From: Bacillota bacterium
Lineage (GTDB): Bacteria; Bacillota; Clostridia; Oscillospirales; Ruminococcaceae
DNA: 64,000 nucleotides
Assembly: GCA_023396225.1 (NCBI GenBank)
Contig: JAEWWT010000006.1
Span: 124,001-188,000, forward strand
Direction: 5' to 3'
In this document: positions 8,307 to 15,328 of the stretch, piece after piece
Layout of the letters: every line of letters starts with the position of its first letter
Position numbering within the stretch: position 1 is the stretch's first letter
Made by a program: the position numbers and the translations under genes
The notes under the pieces: generated by a model
Told to the model about the DNA's origin: nothing
Databases searched by the model: none
The model's input: the letters and a program-made list of their open reading frames with translations, nothing else

Positions 8307-8345
8307 AAACAAACCTGCGGCGGTATTACTGCTGCAGGTTTGTTT
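8307..8345. terminator. bidirectional terminator
   Basis: A perfect 12-bp stem AAACAAACCTGC (8307-8318) / GCAGGTTTGTTT (8334-8345) lies between the convergent CarD-like and lipoprotein genes. Its A/T ends give short T tracts on both strands. Confidence 0.75.
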
Positions 8346-8355
8346 ATGCATTTAT

Positions 8356-9819
8356 TTAATAAGTTACTGTTGTTCCGTCATCATATTCTATTTCAGAGAC
8401 TATAAACTCACACTTTATATCTTTATAGGGCGTATATTTTAATGCCATTTGATCCTCATTGCTCTCAACAAGTTCAAGTGCCAGAGTATCATCAATGAAT
8501 TTACTTTCTGCGGCTACATTATCGAAAAACTCACAGTCAACTTTTAGAATTTCATTCCCCGACAGATCATAAAAAACTGCAAGCCCTGTAATGCCCTTTA
8601 TATTCTTATCTGAATAATTTAATATCTCAAAGTAAAACAAAGCATAGTCGGATAATATATCATTCTCTGGGTCCTTTTCAATAATGGGCATATCAGTTAG
8701 CTCTACAACTACAGGGCATAATGATGTGATTTCAGATGTTTCGTCCGGCAGCAGCGGAAAAAAGCTGAATTGTGTATGACCGGTGTACTTTAAAATAAAA
8801 ATATTTAATCCTTTGTCAGGCATATCCCAGCTGCAGCTGCTTGAAATTGAATACCCCGCATCAGTATTGTTATATGTCGGCTCACCATATTCTTCTGTTA
8901 ATTCACCCATCAAAACCTTGTAGTAATCCTCATCAGGTATATGATAATTGACGCCATTTAAGCCAATTCCATCAACAAAGCACAAAATCATCTGCGTCTT
9001 ATATCCCCTGAACTCCACATCATCATATCTGAGTAAAGTCTGCATCTGATCGCTATAACCCTTTTCCACTTTGCGTCCTGATAATTCTTCAGGCTCATGG
9101 GCTATAACTTCTTCAACCGTCATACCCCATTTCAGATTCCTTATATCAGGATCCTCAAGCTGCTTTACATTTTGGGATAACTCTGGGGAATCGTTTATTT
9201 CATCTGCCTGTTCAGTTAAGCTATTCGGACAGAAATAGCTTAACTGTGTATGACCGGTGTATTTTAAAATAAAAATATAAAGACCCTTGTCAGGCATAAC
9301 CCAACTGCAGCTGCTTGAAATTGAATACTCCTTATCAGTATCGTTATATGTCGGCTCACCATATTCTTTTGTTAATTCACCCATCAATACTTTGTAATAA
9401 TCATCATCAGCTATATGATAATTGACGCCATCTAAGCCGATTTCATCAACAACGCACAAAATCATTTGCGTCTTATATCCCCTGAACTCCACATCATCAT
9501 ATGTCAATAAAGTCTGCATCTGATCACTATAACTCTTTTCTACTTTGCGTCCTGACAATTCTTCAGGCTCATGGGCTATAACCTCTTCAACCGTCATACC
9601 CCATTTCAGATTCCTTATATCAGGATCATCCAACATATAACAAGATTTCTCATCCTCAACAGCTGACTCAGAGACGGAAGAAGTATCTTCAGTTTCTTTA
9701 GTCGTGGAAATACTTTCTATAATTTCTTCTGTATCTCTTGTTCTTTCTCTTCCTGTAATGTTACATCCGCATAAACTTACTGCAAGTAAAAAAGCTACGG
9801 CAAATCTTGTTATTTTCAT
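8356..9819 (-). CDS. lipoprotein with two near-identical ~135-residue domains
   Basis: 487 aa. The signal peptide ends in lipobox SLCGC near residue 19, predicting lipid anchoring to the outer face of the membrane. Two copies of one domain follow (about residues 62-196 and 220-354). Each begins DPDIRNLKWGMTVEEVIAHE and contains VNYHI and SSSCSW blocks. A different C-terminal domain with a beta-sandwich look (residues ~370-487; LFYFEILNYSDKNIKG) completes it. The GMT-EEV start is common in secreted substrate-binding-like domains of unknown role. GAGGG lies 11 nt before the ATG. Function not recognised. Confidence 0.78.
   Translation of the reverse strand: MKITRFAVAFLLAVSLCGCNITGRERTRDTEEIIESISTTKETEDTSSVSESAVEDEKSCYMLDDPDIRNLKWGMTVEEVIAHEPEELSGRKVEKSYSDQMQTLLTYDDVEFRGYKTQMILCVVDEIGLDGVNYHIADDDYYKVLMGELTKEYGEPTYNDTDKEYSISSSCSWVMPDKGLYIFILKYTGHTQLSYFCPNSLTEQADEINDSPELSQNVKQLEDPDIRNLKWGMTVEEVIAHEPEELSGRKVEKGYSDQMQTLLRYDDVEFRGYKTQMILCFVDGIGLNGVNYHIPDEDYYKVLMGELTEEYGEPTYNNTDAGYSISSSCSWDMPDKGLNIFILKYTGHTQFSFFPLLPDETSEITSLCPVVVELTDMPIIEKDPENDILSDYALFYFEILNYSDKNIKGITGLAVFYDLSGNEILKVDCEFFDNVAAESKFIDDTLALELVESNEDQMALKYTPYKDIKCEFIVSEIEYDDGTTVTY
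8759..9637. repeat. direct internal duplication, period 474 bp
   Basis: Segments 8759-9163 and 9233-9637 align with a constant 474-bp (158-codon) offset and differ at only scattered bases. They encode the duplicated lipoprotein domain. The high nucleotide identity indicates recent duplication or ongoing gene conversion. Confidence 0.9.
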
Positions 9820-10011
9820 AAGTATGATCCCTCTGTCAAAATAATATTATCAAAGACTATATGTCCTTAATGCTGTAATAAATAATTCACATAACGTATT
9901 ATTTGTAAAACATATTGTAATTAAATGTTACTATGTTTACAAACAATTGTCAATTACACGTTAATTACATATTTATTACAAGTTTGTTGTTTCGATGAAT
10001 TATCATTACTA

Positions 10012-10038
10012 TTGACTTGTTTTGTAAAATGGTATAAT
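10012..10038 (+). promoter_or_regulatory. promoter of the CPBP gene
   Basis: TTGACT at 10012-10017, a 15-bp spacer and TATAAT at 10033-10038 preceded by TGG (extended -10), which can compensate for the short spacer. The remaining 190 bp back to the divergent lipoprotein is AT-rich. Confidence 0.65.
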
Positions 10039-10073
10039 ATATATTATATATTATGTTTTTTCAGGAGGATTTA

Positions 10074-11156
10074 ATGGATATTTTAAATACAAACATTCTT
10101 CCTTCCGGTCAGGTAACTGAAAAGCCGGATAAGTCCGAACGTTCAGACATCAGAAAAAAGTATAACCTCACTGCTTTTGTCATAATAATGAACTTTGTGA
10201 TTTTCAATTATATAAGCAGAGCTGTTATTTATGGCATTGTATCATTTTCATCCATGAGCGTCGATATTAATGAAATACACAATACTGTCGTTAGTATGAT
10301 GGATAATTATCTTATCAGCACAATCTGCTCCGTTGGAATTCCTATCTTCTCGGAAACGTTTGCAATTATTCTTGGAACAAGGATTCTAAAAATCAATATC
10401 AAGGATTTGTTTACTTTCACAGGCTTCAACGGTAAAAGTGTTTGCAAACTTGCAACAGTATCCCTTGGACTTCAGACTGCAAGCATACTTATTGTAACAA
10501 TTATAATGCTTATCCTCTCCATTTTTAACCTTGAAATTATTACTCCTGAATTTACCCCGCAGGATACTGCTTTCCTTCCGAATTTCATTTTATATATGTA
10601 TATATGTGTAATCGGACCTGTTCTTGAAGAGCTTCTTTACAGAGGGGTTTTGCTGCAATCGCTAAAAAAATACAATCACACCTTTGCAATTGTTGTTTCA
10701 GCACTGATTTTCGGTATGATGCACCAGAACATTTCCCAGTGCATTCTTGGTATCTCAATAGGTATACCGCTTGCAATGTTGACACTTAAATCAAACTCTA
10801 TTGTCCCTGCAATAATCACGCATATCATTGTAAATACATCTGCCTCTGTTATATCGCTTTTACTTCTTTCGGACGGCGGTACAGCATATCAGAAAATGCT
10901 AGAAAACAATGTTCTCCCGACAAGCGGTATGCCTTTTGTGGGATTAATTATTGCTTTTATTTGGAGATATGGTTTTCTTATTGCAGGGGGAATTGTGGGC
11001 ATAGTCGGTCTTGCAACAGGGCTTGGTTTAAAAAAGCCTACACCTGCGGGCAAATCCCGTTCATGGCCTGTTTTCTTCACATGTGTTCTATGGTATATTG
11101 TTTTTGCTTTCTATATTTATCAGAACACTTTCGGATGTATTGGTAAAATTGATTAA
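10074..11156 (+). CDS. CPBP-family intramembrane glutamic protease (Abi/CAAX-like)
   Basis: 360-aa polytopic membrane protein. The family's catalytic motifs are present in order: EELLYR near residue 185 (EExxxR), FGMMH near 212-216 (FxxxH) and HIIVN near 246 (HxxxN). Known relatives process prenylated proteins, bacteriocins or anti-sigma factors; the substrate here cannot be told. CAGGAGG lies 6 nt before the ATG at 10074; a longer frame to 10053 has no ribosome binding site. It is a single-gene unit with its own promoter and a huge hairpin downstream. Confidence 0.88.
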   Translation: MDILNTNILPSGQVTEKPDKSERSDIRKKYNLTAFVIIMNFVIFNYISRAVIYGIVSFSSMSVDINEIHNTVVSMMDNYLISTICSVGIPIFSETFAIILGTRILKINIKDLFTFTGFNGKSVCKLATVSLGLQTASILIVTIIMLILSIFNLEIITPEFTPQDTAFLPNFILYMYICVIGPVLEELLYRGVLLQSLKKYNHTFAIVVSALIFGMMHQNISQCILGISIGIPLAMLTLKSNSIVPAIITHIIVNTSASVISLLLLSDGGTAYQKMLENNVLPTSGMPFVGLIIAFIWRYGFLIAGGIVGIVGLATGLGLKKPTPAGKSRSWPVFFTCVLWYIVFAFYIYQNTFGCIGKID

Positions 11157-11234
11157 TATAAATTATCTGTAATATTAGTTTGTACCCATTCTATTGCATT
11201 TGGTTTTATATTCACATCTTTTGATTTAAGTAAA

Positions 11235-11309
11235 ATAATAACATTGGTTTAAAAATACTTTAGGCAGCAATTTCTGCTGCCTAAAGTATTTTTAAACCAA
11301 TGTTATTAT
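11235..11309. repeat. 35-bp perfect inverted repeat with 5-nt loop
   Basis: Arms 11235-11269 and 11275-11309 are exactly complementary over 35 bp around loop ATTTC. The core (AAAAATACTTTAGGCAGCA and its complement) would act as a bidirectional terminator. The extra 16 bp of perfect stem on the outside is not needed for termination. It lies between the CPBP gene and dusB. Confidence 0.92.
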
Positions 11310-11440
11310 AATCATAATAGTTATAGACATATTATTGATTTTTTTATAAACTGACCAGAATAAAATAAATTAACAATATTCCTTTTTCTTCAGGTTTGTG
11401 ATATAATAAAAATATATACGCAATAAAACTTGAGGTGGTT

Positions 11441-12418
11441 ATGAATACAGTAAAAATCGGACCCGTCACTATAGATAAAACAGCGGCTCTTGCTCCGATG
11501 GCATCTGTTGCTGACAGGGCATACCGTGAAATATGCAAGGAATTCGGCGCTTGCTATCTTGTTTCCGAAATGATTTCGGCAAAGGGACTTTTCTATTCTG
11601 ACAGAAAAACTGAGGAGCTTTGCACAGTGACAGACTTTCAGCGGCCGTATGCTCTACAATTATTCGGGGACGAGCCTCTTTATATAGCCAAAGCCGCTGC
11701 AAAACTTATGGCGTACAAGCCTGATATAATTGACATAAACATGGGTTGTCCTGTTCCTAAGGTTGCAGGAAATGGTGCAGGCTCTGCACTTATGAAAAAT
11801 CCTGAACTTGCTGCTGAAATAGTCCGCTCGGCTGTTTCTGCCTGTGATGTTCCTGTTACTGTCAAATTTCGAAAAGGCTGGGACGAAAACAGCGTCAATG
11901 CTGTTGAGTTTGCATGCATGATGGAAGAGGCAGGCGCATCCGCTGTTGCTGTCCACGCAAGGACGAAAACACAGATGTATCATGGCAAGGCTGACTGGGA
12001 CATAATAAGGCAAGTCAAACAGGCAGTATCCATCCCTGTTTTCGGAAACGGTGATGTCAATTCGGCAGAATCTGCTGTGAAAATGTATGAAGATACAGGC
12101 TGTGACCTTGTTATGATCGGCAGAGGAACTTACGGAAGACCATGGGTTTTCAGCCAAATTGCAGATTATATTGAAACAGGAATAGTATCACCTGAACCAA
12201 GCCTTGAAGAAAAGCTTGATATAATGCGCAGGCAGGTTGAAAATACTGTTGAATACAAGGGTGAACGGATTGGAATGAGTGAGGCAAGGCGACAATGCTC
12301 TTTCTATCTAAAGGGTATGTCTGGTGCGGCACAATTCAGAAATGAATGTGGAAGGCTATCAAGCATTGAAGATCTCAACAACCTTTGTGGGAGAGTTTTA
12401 AATGGCAGTCAAATTTGA
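11441..12418 (+). CDS. dusB: tRNA-dihydrouridine synthase DusB
   Basis: FMN enzyme that reduces specific uridines in tRNA with NADPH. Seen: TIM-barrel start LAPMASVADRAYR, the catalytic Cys in GCPVPKVAGNGAG (near residue 100), phosphate/FMN-binding KFRKGW and HARTKTQMYHG, and the GNGDV and GRGTYGRPW loops. The 325-aa length is usual. ATG at 11441 has GAGGTGG upstream; an in-frame GTG at 11435 overlaps that site. It overlaps rimI by 17 bp, so the two are translationally coupled. Confidence 0.93.
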   Translation: MNTVKIGPVTIDKTAALAPMASVADRAYREICKEFGACYLVSEMISAKGLFYSDRKTEELCTVTDFQRPYALQLFGDEPLYIAKAAAKLMAYKPDIIDINMGCPVPKVAGNGAGSALMKNPELAAEIVRSAVSACDVPVTVKFRKGWDENSVNAVEFACMMEEAGASAVAVHARTKTQMYHGKADWDIIRQVKQAVSIPVFGNGDVNSAESAVKMYEDTGCDLVMIGRGTYGRPWVFSQIADYIETGIVSPEPSLEEKLDIMRRQVENTVEYKGERIGMSEARRQCSFYLKGMSGAAQFRNECGRLSSIEDLNNLCGRVLNGSQI

Positions 12419-12848
12419 AATATGTGAAATGACCGCAGGAGATATTCCTGCCGCCGCTGAAATTGAAAAAGAGTGCATACCTGACCCATGGAGTGAAAAG
12501 GTTTTTTATGACGAGCTTGCAAACGACAAGTCAATCATGCTCTGTGCAAAGGCGGATGGTGAGCTTGCAGGGTTTATAACAGCGTCTTATGTTCTTGATG
12601 AAGTAAGCATTTATAACGTTGCAGTAACGGAAAAATACCGCAGAAACGGCATTGCAGGTGCTTTGCTGAACGCTTTGCATGAAAGGGTAAAGGACTTTGC
12701 TTCGTTTATAACGCTTGAAGTCCGTGAAAGCAACCTCCCTGCTATAGAACTTTATAAAAGCAAGGGTTATACAGAAGTCGGACTTCGAAAGAATTTTTAT
12801 TCTTCACCAAGAGAAAATGCAATACTTATGACATATTTTATAAAATAG
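12402..12848 (+). CDS. rimI: ribosomal protein S18-alanine N-acetyltransferase
   Basis: 148-aa GNAT acetyltransferase. Seen: the acceptor-side PWSEKVFYDEL, a core acetyl-CoA loop in YRRNGIAGALL, the LEVRESNLPAIELYKSKGY motif characteristic of RimI, and a Tyr near the C-terminus. It acetylates the N-terminus of S18. GGGAGAG precedes the ATG inside the end of dusB. Close linkage to tsaD matches the common rimI-tsaD neighbourhood in Firmicutes, which supports the name over a generic GNAT. Confidence 0.88.
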   Translation: MAVKFEICEMTAGDIPAAAEIEKECIPDPWSEKVFYDELANDKSIMLCAKADGELAGFITASYVLDEVSIYNVAVTEKYRRNGIAGALLNALHERVKDFASFITLEVRESNLPAIELYKSKGYTEVGLRKNFYSSPRENAILMTYFIK

Positions 12849-12869
12849 CCGAAAGGAATGGTCGTTATT

Positions 12870-13397
12870 ATGAATTCAAAACCATTTGTATATATTCCGT
12901 CAGTAATCAAGATACCGTATACTCTTATATCAGTTGCCTTTTTTATTATGCTGGCCTTTACTGTTTATGTTTATGTCGTAACCTCAAATGTTTCAATAAA
13001 TCCAGATGATTATAATGATCTCGGAGTTCATACGTTCAATTCCGTTCAATTCTATACCAAAGAGCATCGCACAAAGAATACCAACGGCAAAGGTTATAAC
13101 AAAAGCACTGATTACTATCGAGTTATTGAATCTGATGATGGTCTTTATAGTGAAACACAGAAAATAGACTTTTCTGAATACAACGTTGATTATACTGCTG
13201 ACCTTCGTGTGCTTGAAGATACAACGACAGGCGAACAATATTGTGTTGACAAGCAAATAACAGCAAAAACATTTGTTGATAACATGGTAAAAAGCCACAA
13301 CCAACGAATAATGATGTGTGTTATTCTTGGTGCTGTATGGGTAATCTCTACAGCAGCATATGTAATTTACAAAAAGAAATTATCAGCTAAATCATAA
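12870..13397 (+). CDS. uncharacterised protein with two membrane segments
   Basis: 175 aa. A hydrophobic helix at residues ~14-36, a ~100-residue polar extracytoplasmic region rich in Tyr, Asn and Asp, and a second helix near 146-165 ending KKKLSAKS. No family recognised. AAAGGA lies 13 nt before the ATG at 12870; the upstream ATG at 12858 touches that site. It sits between rimI and tsaD with short gaps, probably in the same transcript, but there is no functional hint. Confidence 0.65.
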   Translation: MNSKPFVYIPSVIKIPYTLISVAFFIMLAFTVYVYVVTSNVSINPDDYNDLGVHTFNSVQFYTKEHRTKNTNGKGYNKSTDYYRVIESDDGLYSETQKIDFSEYNVDYTADLRVLEDTTTGEQYCVDKQITAKTFVDNMVKSHNQRIMMCVILGAVWVISTAAYVIYKKKLSAKS

Positions 13398-13463
13398 TTG
13401 TTTTCATATGCACAGCTGGTTATAATAGATTAATTACATAAGACGGAAAGGAAAGAACAAGCA

Positions 13464-14486
13464 TTGAAAATACTTGCAATTGAATCGTCATGTGACGAGA
13501 CAGCCGCCTCGGTTGTTGAGGACGGCCGTAAAATTCTTTCAAATATAGTCGCCTCTCAGATTGAAGAACACAAGCTTTACGGAGGGGTTGTCCCTGAAAT
13601 TGCATCCCGTCGTCACAGTGAAAACATTCTTGACGTTGTAAAGCGTTCACTTTCTGAGGCCAATTGCACTCTTGAAGATATTGACGCTATAGCTGTCACA
13701 TATGCTCCGGGACTTATCGGCGCACTTCTTGTCGGGGTAAGCTTTGCAAAGGGACTTGCAATGGCGGCAAAAAAGCCGCTTATACCTGTTCATCATATTG
13801 CCGGACATATTGCGGCAAACTATCTTGGAAGCGCTGATTCGGACGAGCCTCTTAAACCGCCTTATCTATGCCTTGTTGCAAGCGGCGGACATTCGCATAT
13901 CATTGAAGTTGATGATTATGCTAAATTCCACGTTATCGGAAGAACAAGGGACGATGCCGCAGGAGAGGCTTTTGACAAGGCCGCAAGAGTTCTCGGATTC
14001 CCTTACCCTGGCGGAGTTCATATCGATAAAGCCGCACAGAGCGGAAATTCATCAACATATCCCCTGCCACATCCTAAGGTTACAGGAAATGAATTTGATT
14101 TCTCATTTTCGGGACTTAAAACCGCAGTTATAAACACCGCTCATAATGCCGAACAGAAAGGCATTGAAATAAACAAGAATGACCTTGCAGCGTCATTCCA
14201 GAAAACTGTTGCAGAAATTCTGACAAGCAAGACCGTTGCCGCCGCAAAGGCTTACAACCACAAGCTTGTTGCACTTGCAGGAGGAGTTTCGGCAAACTCC
14301 GCTGTGCGTTCACTTTTGCTGAAGGAATGTGACAAGGCAGGACTAAAGCTTTATATGCCGCCGATGTTCTTATGCGGAGATAATGCCGCAATGATAGGCT
14401 GTCAGGCATATTATGACTATCTTGCAGGGAAACGTGCAGACCAGTCACTTAATGCTGTTGCAACATTAAGCATGGAGGATATTTGA
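13464..14486 (+). CDS. tsaD: tRNA N6-threonylcarbamoyladenosine transferase TsaD
   Basis: 340-aa ASKHA-fold metalloenzyme that, with TsaB and TsaE, transfers the threonylcarbamoyl group to A37 of ANN-decoding tRNAs. Seen: N-terminal IESSCDETAA, the metal-binding pair in HHIAGHIAANY (residues ~110-114), SGGHSH, the GEAFDKAAR loop and C-terminal FLCGDNAAMI with the third metal ligand Asp. The start is TTG at 13464 with GGAAAGGA upstream; no ATG fits the conserved N-terminus. Confidence 0.95.
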   Translation: MKILAIESSCDETAASVVEDGRKILSNIVASQIEEHKLYGGVVPEIASRRHSENILDVVKRSLSEANCTLEDIDAIAVTYAPGLIGALLVGVSFAKGLAMAAKKPLIPVHHIAGHIAANYLGSADSDEPLKPPYLCLVASGGHSHIIEVDDYAKFHVIGRTRDDAAGEAFDKAARVLGFPYPGGVHIDKAAQSGNSSTYPLPHPKVTGNEFDFSFSGLKTAVINTAHNAEQKGIEINKNDLAASFQKTVAEILTSKTVAAAKAYNHKLVALAGGVSANSAVRSLLLKECDKAGLKLYMPPMFLCGDNAAMIGCQAYYDYLAGKRADQSLNAVATLSMEDI

Positions 14487-14488
14487 GT

Positions 14489-14637
14489 AAAGTTCGCCAG
14501 CCTTTCAAGGCTGTAGGGTTTAAAGGGACAACGTCCCTTGTCGATGTCCGCAGACAGCGAAATTCTCTACAAAGGAAACGGGGAAAAGGTGAGAAAAACG
14601 ACAGTTTTTCGAGGAGAGCGGACAAGACCGCTCTCCT
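14489..14637 (+). repeat. multi-hairpin intergenic element, copy A
   Basis: Starting AAAGTTCG two bases after tsaD. Three tandem hairpins: CAGCCTT/AAGGCTG (14498-14513), AAGGGAC/GTCCCTT (14523-14539) and TCGxTGTC/GACAxCGA (14541-14560). A GAAAAAC/GTTTTTC hairpin (14593-14610) and a 10-bp AGGAGAGCGG stem (14612-14637) follow. The first ~75 nt match copy B at 15124 with stem-preserving changes. It fills the tsaD-to-14702 gap. A 61-codon open frame here is a by-product of the repeat. Confidence 0.8.
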
Positions 14638-14701
14638 ATGTTACAGCTTTCATCATACTATCCTATAAAATAAACGTACTTTCATATCAAGGAGAATAAA
14701 C

Positions 14702-15115
14702 ATGAGCGAAATAACCACATATGAGAAAAGGACTTACAAAAGCTTTTTCTTGCTGTTTTTGGCTACTGCTCTTATATCCACAGGTGTAATATTGCTTAGC
14801 ACATTTGAAATTATTCCGATTACAAAAGCTTGTGATGTGGTGTTTGCACTTGTAGGATTGTTCCTTATTGTTGTTGGAAAGATCATAAAAAAGTATAACA
14901 GGGTTTACTGGATTTCGGGGATTTCTTATAATGACGCATGCAATATGTCTGCTGAAGAAAGAAAAAAGCGTGCTGAAAAGCTTTGTGACGCTTTTACAAA
15001 GACATTTACAATATTGATTATATATCTTTTAGTGGCAATAATATGTGGAACACCTTTTACGCTTGATGCTATGGTATTTCTGATTTCTATTATATATGGG
15101 TGTATTAGGGCGTAA
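14702..15115 (+). CDS. small membrane protein, resembles DUF3784
   Basis: 137 aa with two hydrophobic helices at residues ~15-33 and 41-60, a polar segment with NRVYWISGISYNDACNMSAEERKKRAEKL, and two more helices near 97-114 and 119-134. The GISYN-MSxEER layout resembles DUF3784-type small membrane proteins, whose function is unknown. AAGGAG lies 7 nt before the ATG. It is bracketed by the two directly repeated hairpin elements (A at 14489, B at 15124), as if the gene and repeats had moved or duplicated together. Confidence 0.6.
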   Translation: MSEITTYEKRTYKSFFLLFLATALISTGVILLSTFEIIPITKACDVVFALVGLFLIVVGKIIKKYNRVYWISGISYNDACNMSAEERKKRAEKLCDAFTKTFTILIIYLLVAIICGTPFTLDAMVFLISIIYGCIRA

Positions 15116-15123
15116 TAAATATA

Positions 15124-15286
15124 AAAGTTCGTCCACCTTTTAAGGTGGCAAGGTTCAAAGGGACAGCGTCCCTTGTCGTTCTCCGCAGAGAACGAAACGC
15201 CTTATGCCTTATAGGAGCATTTGGGTAGCGACCGAAGGGAGCGTAGGGTTTTTGCGATAGAAAAACCCTGAACCGACGCAGTCGGT
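15124..15286 (+). repeat. multi-hairpin intergenic element, copy B
   Basis: Same start (AAAGTTCG) and order as copy A, with compensatory changes: CCACCTT/AAGGTGG (15133-15148), AAGGGAC/GTCCCTT (15158-15174) and CGTTCTC/GAGAACG (15177-15194). The 3' part differs and contains AGGGTTTTT/AAAAACCCT (15245-15269) and ACCGAC/GTCGGT (15272-15286). It lies in the polA upstream gap. Confidence 0.8.
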
Positions 15287-15328
15287 TGTATAGGATATAG
15301 CAACATAAGACTTGAAAGGACTAAAAAC

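Noticed and set aside
8307..8345. Possible CRISPR-like or repeat palindrome
   Set aside because: A single 12-bp stem between convergent genes is fully explained as a bidirectional terminator.
11660..12157. 165-codon minus-strand frame opposite dusB
   Set aside because: Antisense shadow of a clearly identified dusB; Cys/His/Ser-rich artefact composition.
14483..14668. 61-codon open frame after tsaD
   Set aside because: It reads through the hairpins of repeat element A and is explained by the repeat; composition (Arg/Lys/Ser-rich) is unlike neighbouring genes.
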